Of a stretch of 64,000 nt of DNA, positions 11,709 to 20,854 are shown in pieces. The notes under the pieces are model-generated. The model searched no databases and was not told where the DNA came from. It worked only from the letters and a program-made list of their open reading frames with translations. Source of the stretch: Brucella pseudintermedia (GTDB lineage Bacteria; Pseudomonadota; Alphaproteobacteria; Rhizobiales; Rhizobiaceae); NCBI RefSeq assembly GCF_042697365.1, contig NZ_CP137605.1; one strand, 5' to 3'. Position numbers and translations under genes: made by a program. The number at the start of each line of letters is the position of its first letter. Within the stretch, counting starts at the first letter, position 1.

Positions 11709-14087
11709 TTACGGTCGCGCCCCCCATTTCCAATTCCGGATTTCCGGCATGTCCTCACCATGTTCGCGCACGTAACCTTTGTGCAGGACCAGCTTCTCCT
11801 CGAAACTGTCGATCAGGGGAGCGGCGACATCATCGCTGATTGGCAGCCGCTTGACAGCGGCGATGGCCAGATGAAACCGGTCCAGTTCGTTGAGCACCGT
11901 CATATCGAAAGGCGTCGTCGTCGTTCCCTGTTCGATAAAACCGTGCACGTGGAAATTGGGATGATTGGTGCGTTTATAGACCAGTCGGTGAATGAGATAA
12001 GGATAGCCGTGATAGGCAAAGATGACGGGCCGGTTGGTGGTGAAAATCCGGTCGAATTCCTCGTCGGCAATGCCGTGCGGGTGGTGTTGCGGTGACTGGA
12101 GGACCATCAGGTCCACGACATTGACCACGCGGATGCGCAGATGGGGCAAGGACTGGCGCAGGAGATCGACCGCGGCAAGCGTTTCCATTGTCGGAACGTC
12201 CCCCGCGCAGGCCATGACGATATCCGGTTCCAGACCGTCCTCGGTTCCGGCCCAATCCCATATGCCGAGACCGGCTTCGCAATGACGCACGGCGTCGTCC
12301 ATCGATAGCCATTGCGGCTCGGGCTGTTTCCCCGCCACGATAACGTTGACGCGATTCCAGGTCTTGAGGCAGTGATCGGTCACCCACAGCAGCGTATTGG
12401 CATCCGGCGGAAAATACACGCGGATGATATCGGCGCTTTTATTGGCCACCAGATCGACAAAGCCGGGGTCCTGATGCGAAAAGCCGTTATGATCCTGACG
12501 CCAGACATGAGACGTCAGAAGATAGTTGAGCGATGAAATCGGTTTTCGCCATTTCAGTTCGCGCGCGACTTGCAGCCATTTAGCGTGCTGGTTGAACATG
12601 GAATCCACAATATGGATGAAGGCTTCGTAGCAGGAGAAAAATCCGTGCCTTCCGGTGAGCAGATAGCCTTCCAGCCAGCCCTGACAGAGGTTCTCGCTCA
12701 GCACTTCCATGATGCGACCATCGGCTGAAAGGTGGTCGTCTATGTCGAGGGTTTCAGCCATCCATACGCGGTCGCTGGCGTCGAAGACGGCGCTCAGACG
12801 GTTCGAAGCGGTCTCATCGGGACCGAACACGCGGAAATTCTTTTCCGGCTCATTGAGCTTCAGCACGTCGCGCAGATATTCGCCGAGTATCTTGGTGGAC
12901 TGCGCCTCAATCGCGCCCGGTTCGCTCACCTCGACGGCATATTGCCGGAAGTCGGGCGTATGCAATTCCTTGCGAAGCAAGCCGCCATTTGCGTGCGGAT
13001 TGGCGCCCATGCGGAAATCGCCTTTCGGGGCCAGCGCGCGCAGCTCCGGCTTCAGCGCACCTTTCTCGTCAAACAGGTCCTCCGGATCATAGCTTCTCAT
13101 CCAGTCTTCAAGAATTTTGCGATGGGCATCGTTTTCCCGGCAATTGGCAACGGGTACCTGATGCGAGCGCCAGAAATTCTCGACGACGAGCCCGTCGACT
13201 TCCTTCGGGCCTGTCCAGCCTTTCGGACTGCGCAGAATGATCATCGGCCAGCGCGGGCGATCCGGTGATTTTATATCGGCATTTTTCTTGATTTTCGCGA
13301 TCTGCGTGAAGATCGTCTCGAGGGTTGCTGCCATCTGCTGATGCATGGCTTCGGGTTCGCTGCCCTCGACGAAGAAAGGCTCATAGCCGTAGCCTTTGAA
13401 AAGGCTGGCGAGGTCGTCATCGGAAAGACGCGCGAGGACGGTGGGATTTGCGATCTTGTAGCCGTTCAGATGAAGGATCGGCAGCACGGCACCGTCGCGT
13501 GCGGGATTGAGAAACTTGTTGGAATGCCACGAGGCGGCGAGCGTACCCGTTTCTGCTTCGCCATCGCCAACCACGCAGGCGACCACCAGGTCAGGGTTGT
13601 CGAAAGCGGCGCCATAGGCGTGGACGAGCGCATATCCCAGTTCCCCGCCTTCATGGATCGACCCCGGCGTTTCCGGCGCGACATGGCTTGGGACGCCGCC
13701 GGGAAAGGAAAACTGCCGGAACAGTCTGCGCATCCCTGCCTCATCCTCGCTGACGGTTGGATAGATTTCTGAATAGGAACCTTCCAGATAGGTGTTCGCG
13801 ACCATGCCCGGACCGCCATGCCCCGGTCCGCATATGTAGATTATATCGGCTTCTCTTTCCGTGATGATGCGATTGAGGTGCGCATAAATGAAATTGAGGC
13901 CGGGCGTCGTGCCCCAGTGGCCGAGCAGTCTTGGCTTGATGTGCTGCGGCTCCAGCGGTTTGCGCAGCAGGGGATTGTCCATCAGGTAAATCTGCCCGAC
14001 CGAAAGGTAGTTGGCCGCTTTCCAATAGCGATCTATCAGCGCAAGCTGCTGTGGTGTCAAAGGGCCTTGGACAGGTGCTTTGGTCAT
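11709..14087 (-). CDS. xfp: Xylulose-5-phosphate/fructose-6-phosphate phosphoketolase
   Basis: The 792-residue thiamine-diphosphate enzyme has normal family length, with the N-terminal GHWGTTPGLNF and GPGHGGPG motifs, the TPP-binding GDGEAETG motif near residue 175, and the family C-terminal domain. It cleaves xylulose 5-phosphate or fructose 6-phosphate with phosphate to acetyl phosphate and glyceraldehyde 3-phosphate or erythrose 4-phosphate. It follows ackA by 23 bases, so the acetyl phosphate can be turned to acetate and ATP by the upstream gene product. Cytoplasmic. Confidence 0.96.
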   Translation of the reverse strand: MTKAPVQGPLTPQQLALIDRYWKAANYLSVGQIYLMDNPLLRKPLEPQHIKPRLLGHWGTTPGLNFIYAHLNRIITEREADIIYICGPGHGGPGMVANTYLEGSYSEIYPTVSEDEAGMRRLFRQFSFPGGVPSHVAPETPGSIHEGGELGYALVHAYGAAFDNPDLVVACVVGDGEAETGTLAASWHSNKFLNPARDGAVLPILHLNGYKIANPTVLARLSDDDLASLFKGYGYEPFFVEGSEPEAMHQQMAATLETIFTQIAKIKKNADIKSPDRPRWPMIILRSPKGWTGPKEVDGLVVENFWRSHQVPVANCRENDAHRKILEDWMRSYDPEDLFDEKGALKPELRALAPKGDFRMGANPHANGGLLRKELHTPDFRQYAVEVSEPGAIEAQSTKILGEYLRDVLKLNEPEKNFRVFGPDETASNRLSAVFDASDRVWMAETLDIDDHLSADGRIMEVLSENLCQGWLEGYLLTGRHGFFSCYEAFIHIVDSMFNQHAKWLQVARELKWRKPISSLNYLLTSHVWRQDHNGFSHQDPGFVDLVANKSADIIRVYFPPDANTLLWVTDHCLKTWNRVNVIVAGKQPEPQWLSMDDAVRHCEAGLGIWDWAGTEDGLEPDIVMACAGDVPTMETLAAVDLLRQSLPHLRIRVVNVVDLMVLQSPQHHPHGIADEEFDRIFTTNRPVIFAYHGYPYLIHRLVYKRTNHPNFHVHGFIEQGTTTTPFDMTVLNELDRFHLAIAAVKRLPISDDVAAPLIDSFEEKLVLHKGYVREHGEDMPEIRNWKWGARP

Positions 14088-14110
14088 GCTGTGTCTCCTT
14101 CGCGGAATTG

Positions 14111-15316
14111 TCAGGCAGACGCGACGGGCACCGCTGCCGCGGTGTTCCGAAGGGCGTCCAGTGTCTGGGAGGCGATGATCTGTTCCTCATCGGTAGCAAG
14201 CACGAACGCCGCTACCTTGCAGGATGGTTTTGATATCCGAAAGGCATTGTTCTGGTTGGCGGAAGCGTCCATTTCCAAACCAAGCCATGAAAGACGCTCG
14301 CAGACCGCCTTGCGGATCGCGGGCTGATGTTCCCCGATACCTGCGGTGAAGATGAGGGCATCGAGACCGCCGAGCGTCGCGGCGAGCCGGCAGGTTTCGC
14401 CGGCAATGCGCGCGGTGAAAATATCGAGGGCTTCCCGCGCACGGGCATCGTCGCTTGCGAGCAGATCGCGCGTATCGCCGCTTATGCCGGACAGCCCAAG
14501 AAGACCGGAGCGATGATAGAGCAGGTCCGAAAGCGCGTCGGCTTTCATGTTTTCCTGCTGCAGCAGATGCAGAAGAACGCCCGGATCGAGCGTGCCGCAA
14601 CGGGTCGCCATCGGAATACCGTCAAGCGTTGAAAAGCTCATGCTGGTGTCGACGCTTTTCCCTCCATCCATGGCGCACAGGCTTGCTCCGCTTCCCAGAT
14701 GTGCGGCGACAATCTTCCCGCGGGCAAGTTCCGGCTCTTGCCGGGAAAAATTCTCGATGATGGATTGGTAGGACAAGCCATGAAAGCCATATCGCTTTAT
14801 TCCGCGCTCATGGAGCGCACCGGGAACCGCAAAGCGCCTGACCTTATCCGCTATGGTCTGGTGGAAGGCGGTATCGAAGGAAGCCGCTTGGGGAAGATGG
14901 GGAAGGAGCTTGCGAACGGCCCTTATCAGAGCTGTGCTTTTCGGCTGGTGAAGCGGCGCGTAAATGGAAAGGCTCTCGATAGCCTCGATATGTTCGTCGT
15001 CCAGCAATATCGGCCCGGCAAATTCATCGCCGCCAAAGACGACGCGGTGGCCGATGGCAAGAATGTTTTCGGGGCTGACATGATCGGACAATCGCGCGAA
15101 CAGTTCTTCCAGAATGCTGACGATATTCGCAGTCCCCGCAGAGGTCAGGGCAATGTCCAGCTTCACGTTTTCGCTGCGCAACCGAAAGGTCACAGGAGAT
15201 GCGTTCAGGTCGATCTCGCCCCGCGCCAGTTTTCGAATTTGCTGTCCGTCGGAAGCGAATGTGCCGATCTTGACGCTTGAAGAACCGGCATTGAACGTAA
15301 CAAGCTGCTGGTGCAC
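14111..15316 (-). CDS. ackA: Acetate kinase
   Basis: From a GTG start at 15316 the protein has 401 residues, the family norm. The N-terminal TFNAGSSSVKIG motif, the AIGHRVVFGGD motif, and the GISGDTRDL and FTAGIGEHQP signatures are all present. It interconverts acetyl phosphate plus ADP with acetate plus ATP. The GTG is supported by GGGAGAGG eight bases upstream; in-frame codons to 15415 lie outside the family alignment. It is first in an operon with xfp and gives a substrate-level phosphorylation step to the phosphoketolase route. Confidence 0.95.
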   Translation of the reverse strand: MHQQLVTFNAGSSSVKIGTFASDGQQIRKLARGEIDLNASPVTFRLRSENVKLDIALTSAGTANIVSILEELFARLSDHVSPENILAIGHRVVFGGDEFAGPILLDDEHIEAIESLSIYAPLHQPKSTALIRAVRKLLPHLPQAASFDTAFHQTIADKVRRFAVPGALHERGIKRYGFHGLSYQSIIENFSRQEPELARGKIVAAHLGSGASLCAMDGGKSVDTSMSFSTLDGIPMATRCGTLDPGVLLHLLQQENMKADALSDLLYHRSGLLGLSGISGDTRDLLASDDARAREALDIFTARIAGETCRLAATLGGLDALIFTAGIGEHQPAIRKAVCERLSWLGLEMDASANQNNAFRISKPSCKVAAFVLATDEEQIIASQTLDALRNTAAAVPVASA

Positions 15317-15625
15317 GCCCGGCCTCTCCCTTGTTCGTGGCTGACGCATAACAAGATAGGGGAATGTTTCGGGCTGACGATATGTGCGGCGAAGATCATT
15401 GGGCGGAACCCGCACGCCGGACCGGCGCCGTGACAGTCATGCCACGGCGCCGTTATATCCGGATGAAATCTTCTGTTACAACTTTATAGGGAACAAAACC
15501 GCTCCGTGTTCATTTAATTCGAGCGTTCGTCCGGGAATCACCGGATGATTTACTGCGTCCAGGTTTCCGATCCTCACAAGTCGGGAGTTTGGGGGATATC
15601 GATTTTTCAACGATTGGAGTTCGTG
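15317..15625. other. Divergent intergenic region, ackA / DUF3597
   Basis: About 309 bases without a gene, holding the promoters of two divergent units. I found no convincing operator. A GGGAAC at 15489-15494 looks like the start of an EcfG-type stress promoter, but no CGTT stands at the right distance. Confidence 0.4.
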
Positions 15626-16042
15626 ATGGGGATTTTCGACAAGATTAAGAACGCGATTTGGGGAGAGGCGCAGGCAGCAACTCCTGCTACGGAAACGGCC
15701 ACTTCGGCAGCGCCCACGCCAACCGCTTCGCCGAGCGCTGCTGCTCCGGCATCGTCCGCTCCGGCCTCGTCCGCGCCCGCTGCTGCTGGCACCGTCGACG
15801 TCGGCGCTATTCTTGATGCTGCCGTCGCCAAGAGCGGCCAGAAGCTCAACTGGAAGACTTCGATCGTCGATCTGATGAAGGCTCTGGGCCTCGACAGCAG
15901 CCTGGAACATCGCAAGGAGCTGGCCAAGGAGCTCGGCTATACCGGCGATACGGGCGATTCCGCGACGATGAATATGTGGCTGCACAAGCAGGTCATTCAG
16001 AAACTCAAGGATAACGGCGGCAAGGTGCCCGCCGGTTTGTAA
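15626..16042 (+). CDS. DUF3597 domain protein
   Basis: A 138-residue protein starting MGIFDKIKNAIWG. An Ala/Pro/Ser/Thr-rich linker (about residues 15-53) separates this short helix from a C-terminal DUF3597 domain containing LNWKTSIVDLMKALGLD and the KELGYTGDTGDS segment. Function is unknown; homologues are small soluble proteins in proteobacteria, often near stress genes. GGAG lies ten bases before the ATG. It is probably co-transcribed with the next gene, 15 bases downstream. Confidence 0.8.
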   Translation: MGIFDKIKNAIWGEAQAATPATETATSAAPTPTASPSAAAPASSAPASSAPAAAGTVDVGAILDAAVAKSGQKLNWKTSIVDLMKALGLDSSLEHRKELAKELGYTGDTGDSATMNMWLHKQVIQKLKDNGGKVPAGL

Positions 16043-16057
16043 TCAGGAGGGTTCCCG

Positions 16058-16306
16058 ATGGGAAGCGCAGGAATAGGCTGGATTGCGGCAATCATCATCG
16101 GCGGTCTTGCCGGCTGGATTGCCTCCAATTTCATGAACAGCAACACCGGGATATTCATGAATATTATCCTCGGTATCATCGGCGCAGCCGTGGCGAGTTT
16201 TATCTTCGGACTTCTCGGTGTTTCGTTCGGCGGCTGGCTGGGCTATCTGATCGCGGGCTTCATCGGCGCGTGCATTTTGATATGGGTCGGCCGATTGATA
16301 ACTTAG
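16058..16306 (+). CDS. GlsB/YeaQ/YmgE-family stress membrane protein
   Basis: An 82-residue, very hydrophobic protein with three membrane segments (about residues 5-25, 29-50 and 57-80) and glycine-zipper sequence such as IIGGLAGWIAS and GIIGAAVASFIFGLLG. This is the transglycosylase-associated/YeaQ family, induced by envelope or general stress in several bacteria. AGGAGG lies 12 bases upstream. It ends at a strong terminator. Confidence 0.88.
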   Translation: MGSAGIGWIAAIIIGGLAGWIASNFMNSNTGIFMNIILGIIGAAVASFIFGLLGVSFGGWLGYLIAGFIGACILIWVGRLIT

Positions 16307-16307
16307 C

Positions 16308-16334
16308 AAAAAGGCGCCGCGAGGCGCCTTTTTC
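16308..16334 (+). terminator. Rho-independent terminator
   Basis: An 11-bp stem AAAAAGGCGCC/GGCGCCTTTTT with a four-base loop just after the GlsB-type gene. Because it is symmetric it can also end the minus-strand FUSC transcript. Confidence 0.9.
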
Positions 16335-16343
16335 GTATGCGGA

Positions 16344-17447
16344 TCATTTCCGAGCCCGATGCTCCGCGAGAAAAATCCGGTCATCGCGATTGGAGCAGAT
16401 CACCGCGAAGACGATCGCCAGGGCAGCCCCCAGAAACGTATCGAGGATACGTTCGGAAATCATGCCGTCGTGCGGGACTCCCGGTGTCGCCAGATAGGTC
16501 ATCAGGAGCGCCATCGGCGTCACCAGGATCTGTCCCAGCGCATAATTGGTGCCGATGATGACCTCGGTGGCAAATTGCAGCCCGGCCAGAATTGCAATGA
16601 CGGACCAGAGGCTGGGGCCTTGCGCGAGCACCAGCCACGTGAGCAAGGCGCCCAGAAGCGTACCCGCCATGCGCTGCAAGGCCCGGTTCATGCTGATATG
16701 CAGATGCGCGCCCTGCATCACCGCGACAGCGCCCATGGCAGCCCAGGCGGGATGCGCGGCGCCCAGAGCATGGGCGGTGAGGGCCGCAATCGCAGCGCCA
16801 AGCGCAATCCGGGCGGCGGCAATCAGCCGGTGCGAGGCCGGCCGCGGCGGCTCGGAGGGAAATGGCCGTTCCGGCGACGCCTGATGACGAAATTTTTCGG
16901 TCAGGGCGCAGATCAGGCAGGCGAGAACGGAGACGATTGCTGTCGCGGCGGTCCGTTCAAAAACATCGTGCAGCGATCCGACGGGTGCCATGGAGGCACC
17001 GGCTGCGAAGATGAATATGAGCGCGCCGGGCGGTCCGAATTTTCCGGTGACGGTTACGAAGGAGAATATGCCCGCAGAAAGCGCCAGCAACAGAAGCTGG
17101 CCGGGCAAGGGCAAACCGGCCCATGCTGCCAGCGACATGAAAAATACCGCCAGCGTCTGGCAGATCGCGCACAGGAAAACGATCCATTCGCGTTTTGCCT
17201 CGGGAGCGAACCGGCCAAACAGAGCGACGAGCGAGCCAAGCGAGGCAAAGCCGATCAGATGCGACCACGGCGACAGGCTGACCAGTGGAAGCGCGATCGC
17301 AACCGTGGCCGCAGCCTGAAGTCCCGCAAGCGACGAATTTCGGAGCGACGGCTGGCCCGCAAGAGCGATGCTTTCCCGAAACTGCTGTGGCTTCAACAGG
17401 TTACGGGCGGCATCGTACCGCCCGGAAAGAAAACCGTCCGCTTTCAT
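16344..17447 (-). CDS. FUSC-family inner membrane protein (aromatic acid/fusaric acid exporter-like)
   Basis: The 367-residue protein has two blocks of hydrophobic helices (about residues 40-165 and 205-345) separated by a charged loop, the layout of short FUSC/AaeB-like exporters. The second block includes the family-typical HPAWAAMGAVAVMQ and LLGALLTWLV. It probably exports small organic acids together with a membrane fusion protein, none of which is encoded here. Its start overlaps the end of the MarR regulator gene by four bases, so the two are translationally coupled. Confidence 0.82.
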   Translation of the reverse strand: MKADGFLSGRYDAARNLLKPQQFRESIALAGQPSLRNSSLAGLQAAATVAIALPLVSLSPWSHLIGFASLGSLVALFGRFAPEAKREWIVFLCAICQTLAVFFMSLAAWAGLPLPGQLLLLALSAGIFSFVTVTGKFGPPGALIFIFAAGASMAPVGSLHDVFERTAATAIVSVLACLICALTEKFRHQASPERPFPSEPPRPASHRLIAAARIALGAAIAALTAHALGAAHPAWAAMGAVAVMQGAHLHISMNRALQRMAGTLLGALLTWLVLAQGPSLWSVIAILAGLQFATEVIIGTNYALGQILVTPMALLMTYLATPGVPHDGMISERILDTFLGAALAIVFAVICSNRDDRIFLAEHRARK

Positions 17448-17911
17448 TGTTCAGCATCCTGCTCGCGGTCGGATTGTATCTGTGACAGCCGGTGCTCGAT
17501 GCTCTCGAAGCTGCGAAGCATGGTTTTAATGTCGTCGTCCGACAGGTCGGCCAGCATTTCTCTTTCACCCTTTGCCAGTTCCTGACGAATTTCAGCAACC
17601 CGCTTTTCCCCTTGCTCGGTCAGGTGAACCAGCCTTGCGCGGCTGTCCCTTTCATCGACGCGGCGTTCCGCCAGCCCCTGACGGCACAGAATGTCGAGAA
17701 GGCGCACGAGGCTGGAGCCATCTATCCCGACCAGTGCGGCCAGTTCCTTTTGCGTCAGGCCGCCGCCGGTCTGGTGAAGATGGACAAGCGGAACCCAGGT
17801 GGCATCGGTCAATCCGGCTTCGGCCAGCCGGATGTCGAGCGCACGCCGCCAGCGGCGCGCCAGCAGCGAAAAGCGAATGCCAAATTGCGAACGGGGAGTG
17901 TCTGAAATCAT
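17444..17911 (-). CDS. MarR-family transcriptional regulator
   Basis: A 155-residue winged-helix protein starting MISDTPRSQFG. The DNA-binding core has GGLTQKELAALVGIDGSSLVRLLD and the wing DERDSRARLVHLTEQG, both diagnostic for MarR. It is the promoter-proximal gene of an operon with the FUSC exporter, the common arrangement for a ligand-responsive repressor of an efflux pump. A 26-bp palindrome lies 20 bases upstream of its start. Confidence 0.9.
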   Translation of the reverse strand: MISDTPRSQFGIRFSLLARRWRRALDIRLAEAGLTDATWVPLVHLHQTGGGLTQKELAALVGIDGSSLVRLLDILCRQGLAERRVDERDSRARLVHLTEQGEKRVAEIRQELAKGEREMLADLSDDDIKTMLRSFESIEHRLSQIQSDREQDAEQ

Positions 17912-17930
17912 GCAATGATTAAGACACAAA

Positions 17931-17956
17931 ATAATTTGAATTGCAAATCAAATTAT
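17931..17956. promoter_or_regulatory. MarR-type operator palindrome
   Basis: ATAATTTGA (17931-17939) and TCAAATTAT (17948-17956) are exact inverted repeats around A-TTGCAA-A, giving a 26-bp element that is symmetric apart from one A/A pair. It lies just upstream of the marR start and is a likely autoregulatory site. Downstream to 18217 I see no gene. Confidence 0.75.
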
Positions 17957-18217
17957 AATGAAAGGACTGACGGGGAACCGCGGCGCGATTGCACAATGGC
18001 GCGGCGCTGAATGCAGCGCTCTGGAGCGCGGCGAGCGAAGACCGGAAAAGCAGTTCTTTCCGGGCGACAGAAGCCTTTCGAGCGCTTGCGACCGGCCCGC
18101 TGGCAAAACCGGCCAGACGCTCGGCAATCCGGTTGACGGGAATGCGTTAATTGTTCAGTTTTTATTGACCGGGTATATTAGGAAGACCGAACAAATAAAT
18201 CCCGACACGGAGACCAC

Positions 18218-20008
18218 ATGGCCACTGAAGGACTTGGACAGACACTGGGGCCTGCTGTTGTCCTGCTCGCGGCCGGTGTTGTGGCGGTGCCGCTGTTTCG
18301 CAAGCTGGGTCTCGGTTCGGTGCTCGGATATTTCGCCGCCGGTGCTTTGGTCGGGCCGTCGGTTTTCGGCTTCTTCACCGATCCCGCGACGATCCTGCAT
18401 TTTTCCGAACTTGGCGTGGTCATGTTTCTGTTCGTCATCGGATTGGAAATGCGTCCCGGCAAGCTCTGGGCAATGCGGCAGCAGATATTCGGTCTGGGTC
18501 TTGCGCAGGTTTTGGGCTGCATCACCCTTCTTACCGGCGCAGGCGTTCTTCTGGGCTTGCCGCCGATAACCGCTCTGATCGCGGGCTCCGGCTTTGTGCT
18601 CTCTTCCACGGCTGTCATCATGTCGATGTTGCAGGAGCGGGGGGAGATTGCCACGCCGGACGGTCAGAAGGCTGTCTCCATCCTCCTGCTCGAAGACCTG
18701 ATGATCGTGCCGTTGCTGGCTCTCGTCGCGTTCCTTTCCCCTTCACAGCATGAATCGGGTGGAATCCTGGGCATTGCGACAGCCGCAGGCTCGATTTTGC
18801 TGCTGGTCGTTGTCGGGCGCTGGCTGCTCGATCCCTTCTTTTCCTTGCTCGCTCGCGCAAGGGCGCGCGAGGTGCTGACGGCCGGTGCGTTGATTGTTGT
18901 GCTTGGGGCTGCCTTGCTTATGGAAGCGAGCGGCCTTTCCATGGCGATGGGTGCTTTCCTGGCAGGGGTGATGCTGTCGGGTTCCAGTTACCGGCACCAG
19001 ATCGAAAGCGACATCGAGCCGTTTAAAGGGCTCCTGATGGGGCTGTTCTTTCTGGCTGTCGGCATGTCGCTCGATCTTGGCGTGGTTGCATCGGACTGGC
19101 CCTCGGTTCTCATCTTCCTCGTCGCCTATGTGATCACCAAGGCAATCGGCATCTATGCTGTCGCCCGTATTTTCGGCTCCAGCCACCGCTCGGCGCTCGA
19201 ACGGACGCTGCTTTTTGCGCAGGGCGGGGAATTCGCCTTCGTGCTTTATACATCTGCCTTTGGAAATGAGCTGATTTCGGCGCATGACAATGCGCTGTTC
19301 TCAACTGTCATCATTCTGTCGATGGCCGTGACGCCATTCGTTCTCATTCTGGGTTCCAGGCTCCTGCGCGAGGAAGCGCCATCTCTCGAAGGCGTTGAAA
19401 CGGCGCGCAACCTGAAAGGCCGGGTGCTGATGATCGGCTTTGGACGCTTCGGGCAGATTGCATCGCAATTGCTGCTCGCACAAAGATCGGATGTCTCGAT
19501 TATCGAAGCCGATCCCAATCGCATCCGCGAAGCAGGGCGGTTCGGTTTCAAGATATTCTACGGCGATGGATCGCGGCTCGACATTCTGCATCATTCAGGC
19601 GCGGATGAAGCGGAAATCATCATGGTATGCGTGGACGACCGGAAAACGGCTAACCGCATTGTCGAGCTGGCCAGGACGCATTTCCCGGCAGCAAAGCTCA
19701 TGGTGCGTTCCTATGACCGTACGCATTCCATCGAGTTGTTGAAAGCGGGAGTGGATTTCGAACTGCGCGAAACATTCGAGTCCGCGCTGCTTTTCGGAAA
19801 GGAAGCGCTCTGCGAGCTGGGGCTGGACGATGTGGTCGCGGAGGATACGCTGCGCGATATTCGCTTGCGTGACGCGGAGCGACTCACAGCGCAGGTGCAG
19901 GGCAACATCTATTCCGGCACCGACCAGTTGCTGACAGGCGTTCCGGTTCCCGAACCTCTGACGCCTCCCGGCAAGATCACGAAACTTGCCGGCGATGCAA
20001 CTGAATGA
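18218..20008 (+). CDS. CPA2-family cation/proton antiporter, Kef-type
   Basis: The 596-residue protein has an N-terminal Na+/H+ exchanger domain of about 12 membrane helices (residues 8-385) and a cytoplasmic TrkA-N/RCK domain (about 400-520) starting RVLMIGFGRFGQIAS, with the Rossmann GxGxxG signature and acidic residue at SIIEAD. This is the KefB/KefC/YbaL layout, potassium efflux in exchange for protons gated by nucleotide or glutathione adducts. There is no KefF/KefG ancillary gene nearby. GGAG lies eight bases before the ATG. Confidence 0.9.
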   Translation: MATEGLGQTLGPAVVLLAAGVVAVPLFRKLGLGSVLGYFAAGALVGPSVFGFFTDPATILHFSELGVVMFLFVIGLEMRPGKLWAMRQQIFGLGLAQVLGCITLLTGAGVLLGLPPITALIAGSGFVLSSTAVIMSMLQERGEIATPDGQKAVSILLLEDLMIVPLLALVAFLSPSQHESGGILGIATAAGSILLLVVVGRWLLDPFFSLLARARAREVLTAGALIVVLGAALLMEASGLSMAMGAFLAGVMLSGSSYRHQIESDIEPFKGLLMGLFFLAVGMSLDLGVVASDWPSVLIFLVAYVITKAIGIYAVARIFGSSHRSALERTLLFAQGGEFAFVLYTSAFGNELISAHDNALFSTVIILSMAVTPFVLILGSRLLREEAPSLEGVETARNLKGRVLMIGFGRFGQIASQLLLAQRSDVSIIEADPNRIREAGRFGFKIFYGDGSRLDILHHSGADEAEIIMVCVDDRKTANRIVELARTHFPAAKLMVRSYDRTHSIELLKAGVDFELRETFESALLFGKEALCELGLDDVVAEDTLRDIRLRDAERLTAQVQGNIYSGTDQLLTGVPVPEPLTPPGKITKLAGDATE

Positions 20009-20063
20009 CAGGATTGGAAGTGCGCCCGACGCAAAGCCGTTTCACACTTTCGCTGGAACTGCT

Positions 20064-20648
20064 CTAGTGACGGAGTGCCATCTGCAGCTCGGCCTGACGG
20101 CCCAGCATTGTCATCCATTCCGTATATTGCGGATTACGTTCGATCTGGCGTCCGTAATGCCTGCGCAATGCGCTGGTCAGCTCGCCTTTGCGGCCAAGCT
20201 GTTCGTCGGCAAAGCCGATCATCTGTGAATTCGGCCAAGCCTGCGGGCGAATGGCAACAAGGCGGGTGAAAAGGCTTTCAGCGCTCTCATCCGGATTGCC
20301 CTGCGCCATGAGTGAAACCATGGCCGCCGTCGAACGCGACACGCCCATATGGCAATGGACCAGCAGGTGGCCCGGCGCTTCCGGGTTTTGCGCAGCAAGA
20401 AATTCCGAGCCGAACTGGAGAATGGCGCTCATATGGTCGGGCGTCGGCATTGTGTGATTGTCGGCGGCGTTGATGATGTCGTGAAAGCGCAGCGTCACGC
20501 GATGATGCTGCTCGAAAGTCTGGAACGCATCCAGTTCAGGAAGGTCGGGATCGACCAGCGAAAGGACATGTGTGACTTTGCGCGCCCGCTGTTCGGGGAG
20601 TTCCTCGATCCCGCACACGGTCAACTGCGGGGCAAAATGCACGCTCAT
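20064..20648 (-). CDS. Dual-specificity/tyrosine protein phosphatase family protein
   Basis: A 194-residue cytoplasmic protein with the phosphatase P-loop HCHMGVSRS (Cys99 nucleophile, Arg105), preceded by a likely general-acid Asp in the NAADNH loop. The fold is that of small DSP-like phosphatases found in alphaproteobacteria. The substrate is unknown; phosphoprotein, phosphoinositide and nucleotide substrates all occur in this superfamily. It stands alone, convergent with the Kef-type gene. Confidence 0.82.
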   Translation of the reverse strand: MSVHFAPQLTVCGIEELPEQRARKVTHVLSLVDPDLPELDAFQTFEQHHRVTLRFHDIINAADNHTMPTPDHMSAILQFGSEFLAAQNPEAPGHLLVHCHMGVSRSTAAMVSLMAQGNPDESAESLFTRLVAIRPQAWPNSQMIGFADEQLGRKGELTSALRRHYGRQIERNPQYTEWMTMLGRQAELQMALRH

Positions 20649-20854
20649 GCCAATCTCCTTGGATTTCGGTTATGCGAACTTGTTTATGAATCTGGCCATG
20701 AGATTGAAGCATTTTCTGGGCGCTCAATCCAGCGGCTATCCCGTGCTGGAGAGGCGTGAGCAGCAAGAGTGTGGCTCTCCCCTCGTATTCCTTTTGCAGC
20801 AACCACTTGCCGTGGCCGAACGGAGATCCGTGACCGCATCGGATGCCCGCCGCT

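Noticed and set aside
15489..15530. GGGAAC as an EcfG general-stress promoter for DUF3597/GlsB genes
   Set aside because: The nearest CGTT lies about 29 bases away, not 16-17, so the -10 part does not fit.
16359..17585. Plus-strand 408-codon frame opposite the FUSC gene
   Set aside because: Highly charged, Arg/Gly-rich translation with no domain; opposite strand has a coherent membrane protein.
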